Shown in pieces: positions 1-9,883 of a stretch of DNA of 64,000 nucleotides. Source of the DNA: Runella sp. CRIBMP (lineage in GTDB: Bacteria; Bacteroidota; Bacteroidia; Cytophagales; Spirosomataceae); assembly GCF_009905605.1 (NCBI RefSeq), contig NZ_JAAAKZ010000013.1:62001-126000 (forward strand), in the 5' to 3' direction. The position numbers were made by a program, and so were the translations under genes. The notes below the pieces were generated by a model. The model made no database searches. It had not been told where the DNA came from and saw nothing but the letters and a program-made list of their open reading frames with translations. Within the stretch, counting starts at the first letter, position 1; each line of letters starts with the position of its first letter.

Positions 1-1
1 A

Positions 2-649
2 GCCTACCGCAACGAACGGGTAGACGAATTACTCCAGCTTTGTCAACTGGAATCCGTGGCCGAACATCCCGCCAAATCGCTCTCAGGTGGCGAAAAACAG
101 CGCACCGCCATTGCCCGGGCTTTGGCCGAAGAAGCCAAAGTATTGCTGTTGGATGAGCCTTTTGCCCATTTGGACTTACCCAACCGTCGCCGCCTCACCG
201 AAACCATTCGAGAGCTGGCCGAACAAACGGGCATTGCCTGCATTTTTGTCACCCACGACGCCAATGATGCCCTCAGCCTCTCTACGCGCATGGGTATTTT
301 ACAACATGGAAATTTGATTCAGCTCGGTACGCCTGAAGCCATTTATCATTCACCCGCCGATGCCTACGTGGCCGAACTGACGGGCGAAATAAATCTGTTG
401 GATGCAGATTTTTTCAAAAACCATATCCATTCTCACCTCCCCGATGGCCGGCTCGCCATTCGGCCCGAAAAACTCACGCTCTCCCTTTCGCCTACCATTT
501 ATGGGGTAGAAAGTGTGGTAAAACGGGTAGTATTTGAAGGAAGTCACTACAAAATATACCTTCAAGCGGGGCCGCAACTCCTCAAAGTTTATCACGATGA
601 AGTGGTGCCTTTGGAAAAATCAGTATTTGTTGATTTTCGTACTTTCTAA
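2..649 (+). CDS. ABC transporter ATP-binding protein, C-terminal part (5' end outside window)
   Basis: The reading frame is open from base 2, so the gene begins before the window; about 215 residues are visible. They contain the ABC signature LSGGEKQRTAIARAL, Walker B VLLLDEPF followed by the D-loop AHLD, and the switch histidine in FVTHDAND. The last 70 residues include RLAIRPEKLTL, which resembles the TOBE ligand-binding domain of CysA/PotA/FbpC-type importer ATPases. The protein would power an inner-membrane importer by ATP hydrolysis. Substrate (iron, sulfate, molybdate or polyamine) cannot be told from this fragment, and the Walker A motif and permease genes are not in view. The GTG at 56 is internal and is not the start. 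Confidence 0.9.
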   Translation, partial: AYRNERVDELLQLCQLESVAEHPAKSLSGGEKQRTAIARALAEEAKVLLLDEPFAHLDLPNRRRLTETIRELAEQTGIACIFVTHDANDALSLSTRMGILQHGNLIQLGTPEAIYHSPADAYVAELTGEINLLDADFFKNHIHSHLPDGRLAIRPEKLTLSLSPTIYGVESVVKRVVFEGSHYKIYLQAGPQLLKVYHDEVVPLEKSVFVDFRTF

Positions 650-780
650 AATCGAATAAAGATAACCTTGAATACAGAGAAACTACAGAGATAAATCGCT
701 ACTAGCGTACCACGGGGAAATAGATTTGGGGAGCATTGCAAATATACGTAATTTTCAGCAAAACTAAATAACCCTTCATC

Positions 781-3700
781 ATGCGATTTCTACCCTTTCT
801 GGCCTTACTGGTTGGTTTTTGGGGCAACAGTAGCCACGCCTCGGCACAAGGCACTCGTCTGCTGCGTCAACCCACCGTCAGCGACCGCGCCATTGTCTTT
901 GTATATGCCGACGACCTCTGGCTCGTTGACCGCGACGGCGGCAACGCCCAACGCCTCACCACCCACGAAGGCACCGAATCTCTCCCTCATTTTTCGCCCG
1001 ACGGTAGCCTGATTGCATTTTCGGCCCAGTACGCTGGCAACACCGACGTGTACGTTATTCCCGCCACTGGTGGCGAACCCAAACGCCTCACTTGGCATCC
1101 AGGTGAAGACGCGGTGCAGGGCTGGACTCCCGACGGGCAGAGTGTCGTTTTTCGTTCGGGGCGCAGTGGCTATCCAACCGCCATTGCTAAGTTTTTCAAA
1201 GTCAATGTTAAGGGCGGATTTCAAGAAGAACTGCCCATTCCGCAAGCCCACGCGGGAGAGATTTCGGACGATGGCCAAATGGCGGCCTACCAAACCATCG
1301 GCTTTTGGGACCCCGAATGGCGTAATTATCGCGGCGGACAGGCCCAACCCATCTGGATTGTAGACTTAAAAACCCTTACGCTCAAAACTACTCCTCAAAC
1401 CGACCGTGAGCGCCATACCGACCCCGTTTGGTATAAAGACATGGTCTATTTTCTTTCTGAGCGCGACTATGCCAACAATATTTGGTCGTTCAACCCCAAA
1501 ACCAATGAGCTGAAGCAGGTCACTTTTCACAAAGATTTTGACGTAAAAAGTCTGGATGCTTCCAATGACCGCATCGTGTATGAACAAGGAGGCTACCTCC
1601 ACCTGCTCGACCCGCAAACTGGGCAAGCCAAGCAACTGATAATCAACGTTCAGGGAGATTTTACGTGGGCATTGCCCCGCTGGCAAGATGTGCGCCCGTC
1701 GGCCCTGTTGAATGCGTCGCTTTCTCCCACGGGTAAACGGGCTTTGTTTGAATACCGAGGAGATATTTTTACCGTTCCCAAAGAAAACGGCGATTGGCGC
1801 AACATCAGCCACAGTTCAGGCGTGGCCGACCGCTCGCCTGTATGGTCGCCCAATGGTCAGAAGATTGCTTGGTTTTCGGACGCCAGCGGTGAATATCAGT
1901 TGATGATTTCGGACCAAGAAGGACTCGAAAAACCGCGCGCCGTGGCCTTACCCACTCCCACATTTTACTTTAAACCCCAATGGTCGCCCGATAGCAAATA
2001 CATTTCATACACCGATACGGATTATAATTTATGGGTTATTGAAGTTGAGGGTGGTCAACCCAAAAAGATTGATACCGAGCGTTTCGCGCACCCAAATCGC
2101 AGTCTGAACCCCGTTTGGTCGCCCGACAGCAAATGGATTGCCTACGCCCGTATTTTGGACAATCAACACAAAGCCATCAAAGTCTATAACCTTGAAACGG
2201 GCCTAACGCATCAATTGACCGACGGCATGTCAGACGCGATTTCGCCCGTGTGGGACGCCAGCGGTAAGTATTTGTATTTTTTAGCGAGTACGAATTTTGC
2301 GCTAAACACAGGTTGGCTTGACATGAGCTCGTATCAAATGCCCGTTACCCGTGGGGTATACATGATTGTTTTGGCCAAAGGCGAGCCATCTCCTTTTCTG
2401 CCCAAAAGTGACGAAGAAATCGTAGAAAAAACCGAAAAGAAAGAAGAGCCAACCACCGACGACAAATCCAAGAAAACGGATAAGAAAGGCAAAGAAGTGC
2501 CCAAAAAGGACGAAAAACCAGAACCTAAAAAGGGAGTTGTGGTAAAAATAGATTTGGATGGGCTTGACCAGCGCATTCTGGCGTTGCCCAAAGTAGCGGT
2601 AAAAGATTATGACCAAATCATCGAAGGCCCTGAAGGTTCTCTGTTTTTTACCGAAAACATCCCCGACCAACCTGGCTTTATCCTTCATAAATACACCCTC
2701 AAAGACCAGAAAAACGAAGATTTTTTGAAGGGAATTCAATATGCCGTTACGGCACACGACCGCAAGAATCTGCTGTACCGCAGCGAAGGTTCATGGGGTA
2801 TTGTAGCCACCGCCAATCCCCCTAAACCAGGCGACGGAAAGCTGAACATGGCAGGCATGAAAATTCAGATTGACCCCAAAGCCGAGTATAAGCAAATCTT
2901 CCGCGAAGGCTGGCGCTACCAACGAGACTTTCTGTATGTAAACAATACCCACGGCGCTCCTTGGAACGATGTGTATCAATGGTACTCTCCTTGGATTGAC
3001 CACGTTCGTCACCGCACCGATCTCAATTACGTGGTCGATATTTTGGGTGGAGAAATTGCCGTAGGGCATTCCTATACCTCAGGCGGTGATTTTCCAACCT
3101 TGGATAATAACAATCCTGCGGGACTTTTGGGGGCAGATTTTCGCATTGAAAATGGGTTATATCGCCTCAAAACCATTTTTACGGGCGAAAACTGGAATCC
3201 TGAGTTGCGTGCTCCCCTCTCTGGCCCAGGCATCGACGTCAAAGAAGGTGATTATCTGCTGGAAATCAACGGCGTGCCCCTTACGGCAGAGATGGATATT
3301 TACAGTTTATTGGAAGGCACGGCCAACCGCCAAATCAAAATTCGGGTAAGTGCTACGCCCGACTTAAAAGCCGCTAAGTTGATTACGGTGGTGCCCATTG
3401 CCAACGAAGCCCAGCTCCGCACGCGGGCTTGGGTGGAAGGCAATCGTCGCAAGGTATCCGAACTTTCCAAGGGCCAGTTGGCCTACGTATGGATTCCCAA
3501 TACGGGCAATGGAGGCTACGAGTATTTTAACCGTTATTATTTTGCCCAACAGGATAAAAAGGGAGCGATTATTGACGAGCGCAACAACGGCGGCGGTTCG
3601 GCCGCTGACTATATTGTGGACGTTTTGGCCCGAAAATTACAAGGATATTTCAACAGTCGCGCCAACGACCATAAGCCCTTTACCACACCGATGGCTGGGC

Positions 3701-4095
3701 TTTGGGGCCCTAAAGTAATGATTATCAATGAGCGCGCTGGCTCTGGGGGTGATTTGATGCCGTTCTTGTTCCGCCAAGCCAAAGTCGGTCCGTTGGTAGG
3801 CACCCGCACCTGGGGAGGGTTGGTCGGCACGTGGGACACCCCGCCGTTCATTGACGGTGGTCGGATGGTAGCGCCACGCGGTGGTTTTTATGATATTGAC
3901 GGAAAATGGTCGGTAGAAGGTGAAGGCATTGCGCCCGATGTGGAGGTCCACCAAGACCCCGCCAAAGTAGCCAAAGGCGAAGACCCGCAACTGGAAAAAT
4001 CGGTGCAGGTAGCGTTGGAATTGTTGAAGACGCAAAGCGTGACGCTCAAACCCGAGCCAGAAGCGCCTATTCGTTATAAAAGACCACAGAAGTAA
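781..4095 (+). CDS. tricorn-like S41 family peptidase with PD40 propeller and PDZ domain
   Basis: 1104 residues. A signal peptide (about 1-22, ending ASAQ) sends it to the periplasm or beyond. PD40/WD-like repeats of the SPDG type fill roughly residues 30-520 and match tricorn and TolB propellers. A Lys/Glu-rich linker lies near 545-585. A PDZ-like segment is near 816-861 (GDYLLEINGVPL). The C-terminal S41 core has DERNNGGGSAADY, the probable nucleophile Ser988 in NERAGSGGD, and an acidic residue at Glu1046 in VEGEGIAPD, the layout of tricorn core protease. Length fits tricorn homologues (about 1050-1100). It probably degrades peptides outside the cytoplasm. A TAnnTTTG box (TAGATTTG, 721-728) lies upstream without a clear minus-33 partner. 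The gene stands alone and converges on the ceramidase-like gene. Confidence 0.92.
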   Translation: MRFLPFLALLVGFWGNSSHASAQGTRLLRQPTVSDRAIVFVYADDLWLVDRDGGNAQRLTTHEGTESLPHFSPDGSLIAFSAQYAGNTDVYVIPATGGEPKRLTWHPGEDAVQGWTPDGQSVVFRSGRSGYPTAIAKFFKVNVKGGFQEELPIPQAHAGEISDDGQMAAYQTIGFWDPEWRNYRGGQAQPIWIVDLKTLTLKTTPQTDRERHTDPVWYKDMVYFLSERDYANNIWSFNPKTNELKQVTFHKDFDVKSLDASNDRIVYEQGGYLHLLDPQTGQAKQLIINVQGDFTWALPRWQDVRPSALLNASLSPTGKRALFEYRGDIFTVPKENGDWRNISHSSGVADRSPVWSPNGQKIAWFSDASGEYQLMISDQEGLEKPRAVALPTPTFYFKPQWSPDSKYISYTDTDYNLWVIEVEGGQPKKIDTERFAHPNRSLNPVWSPDSKWIAYARILDNQHKAIKVYNLETGLTHQLTDGMSDAISPVWDASGKYLYFLASTNFALNTGWLDMSSYQMPVTRGVYMIVLAKGEPSPFLPKSDEEIVEKTEKKEEPTTDDKSKKTDKKGKEVPKKDEKPEPKKGVVVKIDLDGLDQRILALPKVAVKDYDQIIEGPEGSLFFTENIPDQPGFILHKYTLKDQKNEDFLKGIQYAVTAHDRKNLLYRSEGSWGIVATANPPKPGDGKLNMAGMKIQIDPKAEYKQIFREGWRYQRDFLYVNNTHGAPWNDVYQWYSPWIDHVRHRTDLNYVVDILGGEIAVGHSYTSGGDFPTLDNNNPAGLLGADFRIENGLYRLKTIFTGENWNPELRAPLSGPGIDVKEGDYLLEINGVPLTAEMDIYSLLEGTANRQIKIRVSATPDLKAAKLITVVPIANEAQLRTRAWVEGNRRKVSELSKGQLAYVWIPNTGNGGYEYFNRYYFAQQDKKGAIIDERNNGGGSAADYIVDVLARKLQGYFNSRANDHKPFTTPMAGLWGPKVMIINERAGSGGDLMPFLFRQAKVGPLVGTRTWGGLVGTWDTPPFIDGGRMVAPRGGFYDIDGKWSVEGEGIAPDVEVHQDPAKVAKGEDPQLEKSVQVALELLKTQSVTLKPEPEAPIRYKRPQK

Positions 4096-4100
4096 ATAAT

Positions 4101-4150
4101 AACGTTGGCGAGGACCAGTCCGCCGGTGCGACCCAGTCCTCGCCAACGTT
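4101..4150. terminator. 15-bp perfect inverted repeat between convergent genes
   Basis: Arms AACGTTGGCGAGGAC (4101-4115) and its exact complement (4136-4150) enclose a 20-nt loop. It begins 5 bases after the tricorn stop codon and ends 4 bases before the end of the opposing ceramidase-like gene, so it could stop transcripts from both sides. There is no strong T-run, so it may instead be a dispersed palindromic repeat. Confidence 0.6.
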
Positions 4151-4154
4151 GAAT

Positions 4155-5516
4155 TTATGCAGACATCTTATCCACCAAATCGCGCACAATTTCCTGAAAA
4201 TAGGCACCGTTGTAAGGCCCAAACCAGTTCATGGTGAGGGTTTCGTAGGTATCTCTTCCGTAGTATTTATCGGGTGTAATGTACCCAATATACCCTCCAT
4301 TGAAGCTCGTAACCATCAATTGCAATCCTTTCTTTTCGGCATAAGCGCTCATTTCGGCCACCAATTCTCCCGAAAAATCACACGGGAAACCCACCATCAA
4401 AACATTACCGATGCGCATCGCCTTGACATAATTGGGATAATCGCCAAAAGCCCAATGAAACACCCAAGGCCTCATGCTCAAACCCGTGGTAACTCTCGGA
4501 ACCGGCTGGCGCAGCGGCAATGGAAACGTTACCATCTGAAAAACTGGATTTGGAAAAGGTTGGATTTGAGTAAGTTGCTTCTGAACATCGCTTTCTAAAC
4601 TGTCGGCTTCGGTCCCCACTTTAACAAAGTCAGAATCAGATTCTATCCCAATTTTAGGCCCCATGCTCCCCACCGCCCCCGACATAAACAGGGCAAAATT
4701 GGCTTCTCCTTTTTCCAACGAATCTACCAACACCCCTGGGTAATCGCGCGAGAGCACGATGTTGTCGGAACTCATAATCGTTGAATGGGCCGCGTAGGAG
4801 CACAGCAAGGCTTTTTGGCCGTCGTTTCTTACAAACTGCATGGTACGCACAAACGGGTCAATAGTCCCTTCATCAAACGCCCGATTTCTAACACGCGCGG
4901 TATCAGCCAATTGATTGTACGCCACTGTTACAGGTTGGAGGTCTTTTTGCGCCAAAGTCACTGCTTTAACCATCGCATCGGCAATCCACGTTACATTTGC
5001 TTCGTTAAATTCTCCCCCAAACAACTTCCCGACAATTCCTTCACTCCAACCACCCATGCTGTTGTGCGAGTGCGTTGCACCAAAATAAACTTGCTCAAAC
5101 GGAATTCCCGTTGCTTTGAGTTTCTCTTTGAGTTGTTCGGTAACGGCGGGCGGAATAATCAATAAATCAGCGGCAACGATAGCGGCTTTGGTGTCACCAT
5201 TTTCGATGACCACCGCCCGAACATAAATAGAATCATGCACCGATGTGTACAAAGCCCCCCGCCTTACGCCATATCCAGCCGTGGGCGTGGGTGATTTTGG
5301 CGTAAAATTTACCTTTGCCCAACCCGCTTTCAATTGATTAAGGCCCGATGACTGCTTTCTAACCGGCAGCTCCTTCATTTGGGTCTTCCATTGTTGATAA
5401 TAGGGCATTTCTTGGTAGGGCGTATCGTCAATGGTAGTCAACATACACACCAATACAACCGCAATCAGCGCGACCAGACCGCCGAGAATTTTGAGAAGAA
5501 TTTTGAGAAAACGCAT
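4155..5516 (-). CDS. neutral/alkaline ceramidase-family membrane hydrolase
   Basis: 453 residues with an N-terminal hydrophobic anchor (about 5-27). The region from residue about 65 (LKAGWAKVNFTPKSPTPTAGYG) through GATHSHNSMGG matches the N-terminal domain of neutral/alkaline non-lysosomal ceramidases, where the His residues bind zinc. The protein is shorter than true ceramidases (about 650-700 residues) and lacks their C-terminal immunoglobulin-like domain, so the substrate is uncertain. It is probably an exported, membrane-anchored amide or lipid hydrolase. It lies downstream of lutC on the same strand, but a hairpin terminator (5586-5614) separates them, so it is likely transcribed on its own. 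Confidence 0.82.
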   Translation of the reverse strand: MRFLKILLKILGGLVALIAVVLVCMLTTIDDTPYQEMPYYQQWKTQMKELPVRKQSSGLNQLKAGWAKVNFTPKSPTPTAGYGVRRGALYTSVHDSIYVRAVVIENGDTKAAIVAADLLIIPPAVTEQLKEKLKATGIPFEQVYFGATHSHNSMGGWSEGIVGKLFGGEFNEANVTWIADAMVKAVTLAQKDLQPVTVAYNQLADTARVRNRAFDEGTIDPFVRTMQFVRNDGQKALLCSYAAHSTIMSSDNIVLSRDYPGVLVDSLEKGEANFALFMSGAVGSMGPKIGIESDSDFVKVGTEADSLESDVQKQLTQIQPFPNPVFQMVTFPLPLRQPVPRVTTGLSMRPWVFHWAFGDYPNYVKAMRIGNVLMVGFPCDFSGELVAEMSAYAEKKGLQLMVTSFNGGYIGYITPDKYYGRDTYETLTMNWFGPYNGAYFQEIVRDLVDKMSA

Positions 5517-5580
5517 TTTAGGAAGGAGCAGAAGTTTGATTTATGATGCACAAACTAAGAGAGAAATAACGACTGTACAT

Positions 5581-5614
5581 AAAAAGGCGCAAAGAAATAT
5601 AATCTCTTTGCGCC
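5581..5614 (-). terminator. terminator of the lut operon
   Basis: On the minus strand a 10-bp perfect stem (GGCGCAAAGA / TCTTTGCGCC, arms 5586-5595 and 5605-5614, 9-nt loop) is followed by a run of five T (bases 5581-5585). It starts 25 bases past the lutC stop codon. The shape is that of an intrinsic terminator. Confidence 0.75.
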
Positions 5615-5638
5615 CCAGTGATTTTTATAGGATTTTGT

Positions 5639-6217
5639 TTAGTCCATCAAAAACGCCAACATAGACTTAGGGCCATGCGCTCCCAAGACCAAAGATTGCT
5701 CAATATCGGCGGTTTTGGAAGGGCCCGCGATGAAGGCCCCAAACCCATAACGCTCTCCTCCAATACGGACGTAAGCATCATGCATCTTGGGGACGAGTTC
5801 TGATTTTTGAATCACTAAAGCGAGCGTTTCGGCAATAAAAGGCGTTACACGCTGCCCCATTTCGGTCTCGGTGACCCAAATAGAGCCATTTTCGGCCACG
5901 CCAAATTGGCCTTTCAAAATGGCCAAGCCCACATCCTCCAAAGAATGTGGGTCTGATTTTATCCAACTTTCCTGCGCTACATCGGCCAACGGGTCAATGT
6001 TGGTCACAATGCGACGCCCACCGAAATGCGTTTGGATATACGCCCTGATTTCTTCCCAATCTTTGACGTACACCACCTCACCGCCAATTGCGGTCAGAAC
6101 GGTCTTAAACTGTTCTACCAAATTCGCGTAAGGGTTGCCAAAATTTTGAATTTCGGGCAACGGCGTCAAAGTTGGTTTATTTTGGGCTACGGCAGCCAGT
6201 ATTTTTTCACGACTCAT
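5639..6217 (-). CDS. lutC: LutC-type LUD-domain protein of L-lactate oxidation
   Basis: 192 residues, LUD domain (formerly DUF162/YkgG). Visible family features are the N-terminal MSREKILAAV helix, a central IVTNIDPLAD segment and the C-terminal GPSKTADIEQSLVLGAHGP stretch, which is strongly conserved in LutC. With LutA and LutB it forms the three-part iron-sulfur L-lactate dehydrogenase complex that oxidises lactate to pyruvate (established for Bacillus subtilis LutABC). It is the last gene of the lutA-lutB-lutC run on this strand, 119 bases after lutB, followed by a hairpin terminator. Length is normal for the family (190-240). Confidence 0.92.
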   Translation of the reverse strand: MSREKILAAVAQNKPTLTPLPEIQNFGNPYANLVEQFKTVLTAIGGEVVYVKDWEEIRAYIQTHFGGRRIVTNIDPLADVAQESWIKSDPHSLEDVGLAILKGQFGVAENGSIWVTETEMGQRVTPFIAETLALVIQKSELVPKMHDAYVRIGGERYGFGAFIAGPSKTADIEQSLVLGAHGPKSMLAFLMD

Positions 6218-6336
6218 TTTAATATATTTTTGTCATGCTGGAAGCATCTAAATGCAACTGAAGCAGCCGATAAATTTAGGTCGATGTTCGGCTCTTTCTA
6301 ACTCGCTGGGCAAACGCAAGGCTTGCCCCTACTTCC

Positions 6337-7701
6337 TCACTTCTCACCCCTGTTTTTCTTGTACCATTCGCCAAACGATTCCTTGGGTGGCTCGGGCATT
6401 TCGCGTTGTTTGAACCAAGGATTGAATGAATTATTGACCACAAACGGGGCATTGGCCATGGCAAACCGGCCGATTTTTCCCGACAAATGATACACGGTCG
6501 GATTGGACAAAACCGCCGACATCACTTTCATGCTCAGCGTTTTAGCGGTAGGCGAATGTCCGCTTTTCGTCAGCACCTGACGCCATTCATATAACTGCTC
6601 GTGGATGTTGATTTTAACGGGGCACACATTCGAACAACTACCGCAAAGGGTACTGGCAAAGGGCAAATCTGCATTTTTGGTCATGTCCAGATTGGGCGCT
6701 AAAATGGCTCCAATCGGCCCCGCAACTGCATTGTGATAGCTGTGCCCGCCGCTGCGCCGATACACGGGACAGGTATTCATACAGGCCCCACAGCGAATGC
6801 ATTTGAGCGAATTGCGGAACTGCTCGCGGCCCAATTGCACCGTACGGCCATTGTCCACCAACACAATGTGCATTTGCTGCCCTTCGCGTGGTTTACCAAA
6901 ATGACTCGAATATGTCGTAATAGGCTGCCCAGTAGCGGAGCGCGTCAGGAGGCGCAGAAAAACGCCCAAGTGTTCGCGTTTGGGAATGATTTTTTCGATG
7001 CCCATGCACGCTATGTGTACATCAGCCAAGTGTGCGCCCATGTCGGCGTTGCCTTCGTTGGTGCAGACCACAAACTCGCCCGTTTCGGCCACGGCAAAGT
7101 TCACGCCTGTAATGGCCACACGGCGCGTCAAAAACTTCTCTCGTAGGTTTGCGCGGGCCGCGTGGGTCAATAAAACGGGGTCGGCACAGCCTTCAGGCGT
7201 TCCTAAATGTTTATGAAATAAGACACCGATTTCTTCTTTTTTCCAGTGAATACACGGCAACACGATGTGGCTCGGTGGCTCGTCGGCTAGCTGCACAATG
7301 CGCTCACCCAAGTCGGTATCAATCACCTCTACGCCGTTTTCTGTCAGGTATGGATTGAGGTGACACTCTTCGGTCAGCATCGACTTACTTTTTACGATTT
7401 CCGTCACGCCTTGGCTTTTCAGAATCGAAAGGACAATTTGGTTATGCTCGTGGGCATCGGCCGCCCAATGCACTGTAATGCCGCTTTTCTGCGCATTTTT
7501 CTCAAATTCAATCAAATAATTGTCTAGGTTAGACAACACGTTGTGCTTGATTTGAGAGGCGGTTTCGCGGAGTTGTTCCCATTCGGGAATGGCAAAAGCC
7601 GCGCGGTCGCGCTTTTGGCGCACCCACCAGAGCGTTTCGTCGTGCCAAGTAGTACGGTCAAAATCCTTATTAAACTTTTCGGCGGCGTCAGCGTGGTTCA
7701 T
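6337..7701 (-). CDS. lutB: LutB iron-sulfur protein of L-lactate oxidation
   Basis: 454 residues. The N-terminal half is a LUD domain. The C-terminal half carries two ferredoxin-type clusters: CIRCGACMNTCPVY and CGSCSNVCPV, both complete for 4Fe-4S binding. The C-terminal tail (FNPWFKQREMPEPP) is typical of LutB. The role is electron transfer within the LutABC lactate oxidation complex. The preceding lutA ends 81 bases upstream. No lactate permease or lut repressor is adjacent, so the inducer system is not visible here. Confidence 0.93.
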   Translation of the reverse strand: MNHADAAEKFNKDFDRTTWHDETLWWVRQKRDRAAFAIPEWEQLRETASQIKHNVLSNLDNYLIEFEKNAQKSGITVHWAADAHEHNQIVLSILKSQGVTEIVKSKSMLTEECHLNPYLTENGVEVIDTDLGERIVQLADEPPSHIVLPCIHWKKEEIGVLFHKHLGTPEGCADPVLLTHAARANLREKFLTRRVAITGVNFAVAETGEFVVCTNEGNADMGAHLADVHIACMGIEKIIPKREHLGVFLRLLTRSATGQPITTYSSHFGKPREGQQMHIVLVDNGRTVQLGREQFRNSLKCIRCGACMNTCPVYRRSGGHSYHNAVAGPIGAILAPNLDMTKNADLPFASTLCGSCSNVCPVKINIHEQLYEWRQVLTKSGHSPTAKTLSMKVMSAVLSNPTVYHLSGKIGRFAMANAPFVVNNSFNPWFKQREMPEPPKESFGEWYKKNRGEK

Positions 7702-7782
7702 TTTTTTCAGGTATTAAAGGTTGCTCACAACCCGATACGACAATCACGTGGCCGATTTGAGAATCTACCACTACATTCGAAA

Positions 7783-8517
7783 TCATTTCGCATTTAGAAT
7801 CTCAGCGATGTGCATTACTTTGATGGGCAATTGACGACGGCGAATAACCCCCTCCAAGTGCATCAAACACGACATATCGCCTCCGGTCAGAACTTCGGTG
7901 CCGTTTTTGATGTGGTCATCTACGCGGTCGATACCCATCCGTACCGAAACGGCTTCTTCGGCTACACAAAATGTACCGCCAAATCCGCAGCATTCATCCA
8001 CCCGGTCGAGCTTTACTAACTCTAAACCAGTAACCATCTTCAATAGTTTTTCGGGTTTAGAAAATGGCGGTGCCACCAACTCCGACATCTGGGCTACATG
8101 CAGCCCGCGCTGCCCGTGGCAACTCTGATGCACTCCTACGCGATGCGGGAAATGGGCCGTTAAATTTTCAACCTTTAAGATATCAGTCAAAAACTCCGTG
8201 AGTTCATAAATGTGCGTCCGCACGTGCGTTGCTTCGCCCTCACGTTTGTCGTCATGCAGGTGGTCTTTGATGTGTAGCACACAACTTCCCGACGGAGAAA
8301 CGATATAATCAAACTCGGAGAAGTTATTGATAAACAAACGGTTACAATCGTGCGTCAGGTGCTCATAACCAGAATTGGCCATGGGCTGACCGCAGCACGT
8401 TTGTTTGGCAGGATACGAAACCTGACATCCAAACCTCTCTAATAATTGAAGCGTAGCAATACCCACTTGCGGGTAAAACTGGTCTACATAGCAGGGAATA
8501 AATAAGCCGACTTTCAT
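7783..8517 (-). CDS. lutA: LutA cysteine-rich (CCG domain) subunit of L-lactate oxidation
   Basis: 244 residues, starting MKVGLFIPCYVDQFYP, the typical LutA/GlcF-like opening. Two CCG domains are visible: KQTCCGQPMANSG in the first half and DECCGFGGTF in the second, each with an upstream Cys (VHQSCHGQRGLH before the second). These bind unusual iron-sulfur clusters in heterodisulfide-reductase-like proteins. This is the first gene of the lut run. It lies 78 bases after the FG-GAP gene on the same strand, so co-transcription with that gene is possible but not shown. Confidence 0.93.
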   Translation of the reverse strand: MKVGLFIPCYVDQFYPQVGIATLQLLERFGCQVSYPAKQTCCGQPMANSGYEHLTHDCNRLFINNFSEFDYIVSPSGSCVLHIKDHLHDDKREGEATHVRTHIYELTEFLTDILKVENLTAHFPHRVGVHQSCHGQRGLHVAQMSELVAPPFSKPEKLLKMVTGLELVKLDRVDECCGFGGTFCVAEEAVSVRMGIDRVDDHIKNGTEVLTGGDMSCLMHLEGVIRRRQLPIKVMHIAEILNAK

Positions 8518-8595
8518 AACACAAACTTACATCATTCCCCGCTAAAATGCTGTCCTGTGGACACCTGTAGAGGAATTTTAATGCATCCGAAAGGG

Positions 8596-9768
8596 TTACT
8601 TTTTTTGCTGCAAAAACACGTGTACCCCTTTTTTGTTCGCCACCACAACATCCGGAAGGCGGTCGTTGTTCATATCTTCCGTCACAACGTGCAAGCCTAC
8701 GCCCGAGTTATTGTCAATTTCGTGCGGGGTCCAAGTAGGCGTTGGGCCGGGCTTGAATTCAAACCAGTACAATACCGCTGGCTGAAACTCTCCGGGGTCG
8801 TTGCCATTGTGCGCAAAATAACGTTTCCCCGTCACCAAATCTTTTTGTCCATCGCCGTTGATATCAACTAAACTTAGTCCGTGTGTCTGCGAAAACGCTT
8901 TATATATTTCATGCTTCGTCCAAGTGGGGTTACCTTGTCCGTCTTTGCCCTGCTCGTGCCACCACATGCCATAGGCGTGAGCCGAAGTGCTGATGACGTC
9001 TTTCAACCCATCCTGATTCACATCAAGCAGGTACATTTGCGAGCAATCTTCACCCAAATTTGCCTTATGAAATGCCCAATTGGGCTGTTTACGATCGGCA
9101 GGTGCTTCCCACCAACCTTCTTTGATAAGCACATCTAGCCGGCCATCATCGTTCATATCTACCAACCCCAGGCCGTGGGTGAATCGGTGCGTACCAGGAA
9201 TATTCCCTTCCGCAATCACCGTTTTTTCCCACTGGGTATCGCCTTTTTTGGTGGGAGATTTCAACCATATAATCTGTTTTGATTCAGAATCGTTACCCAC
9301 AATATCGGGGCGGCCATCACCGTCAATATCGCCAAAATAAGGAGATTCATTACCCAACGATTTGCTGATTACATGTACTTTCCAGTGGCCTGGTTTATTC
9401 TGTGGGTTTTCGTGCCATACCACTGGAATTCCGGGATAATCTACCCGTATCAAATCAATCCATCCATCTTGATTGACATCCATACTAAAATTCAGGAACG
9501 AATTACTGTAGCCTCCATTGACCGTAAAAGTATCTCCTTTGGCGATTTCGTGGCGTTCCCAGTTGGGTGCCTGAAACCAAAATGCCCCCGCCATAACGTC
9601 CTTCTTTCCGTCATGATTTACATCCCCTACCGCCACACCTTCCGAAAAAAACATCTTGGTCAGTACCTGTTTTGTAAAACTCACGTCTCGCCCCTTCTGC
9701 GCATAAACGGTCGTTATTCCTGCAAAAAGAGGCATGAGGGTAATCAATATTATTTTGCAATTTTTCAT
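8596..9768 (-). CDS. exported FG-GAP/VCBS repeat protein
   Basis: 390 residues with a signal peptide ending VYAQ (about residue 24). Seven repeats of the calcium-loop type are visible (for example GDVNHDGKKDV, GDIDGDGRPDI, VDMNDDGRLDV, LDVNQDGLKDV, VDINGDGQKDL), enough for one seven-bladed integrin-like beta-propeller. No catalytic domain is attached. Such proteins are usually surface or periplasmic binding modules in Bacteroidota; ligand and partner are unknown. It lies directly upstream of lutA on the same strand. Confidence 0.88.
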   Translation of the reverse strand: MKNCKIILITLMPLFAGITTVYAQKGRDVSFTKQVLTKMFFSEGVAVGDVNHDGKKDVMAGAFWFQAPNWERHEIAKGDTFTVNGGYSNSFLNFSMDVNQDGWIDLIRVDYPGIPVVWHENPQNKPGHWKVHVISKSLGNESPYFGDIDGDGRPDIVGNDSESKQIIWLKSPTKKGDTQWEKTVIAEGNIPGTHRFTHGLGLVDMNDDGRLDVLIKEGWWEAPADRKQPNWAFHKANLGEDCSQMYLLDVNQDGLKDVISTSAHAYGMWWHEQGKDGQGNPTWTKHEIYKAFSQTHGLSLVDINGDGQKDLVTGKRYFAHNGNDPGEFQPAVLYWFEFKPGPTPTWTPHEIDNNSGVGLHVVTEDMNNDRLPDVVVANKKGVHVFLQQKK

Positions 9769-9883
9769 GTATCGGTTTGAATTAGGTGCTAAAACATAAA
9801 ATGGTCAATCATTAGCTATCTACTTAATTCTGCCTTTACTTTTATCAATTTACGGCCATTTATCGGTCACACAGTTTAGTTAC

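Noticed and set aside
8522-8529. TAAGTTTG promoter-like box (minus strand) before lutA
   Set aside because: It is only 5 bases from the start codon, too close to serve as the lutA promoter, and it has no minus-33 partner.
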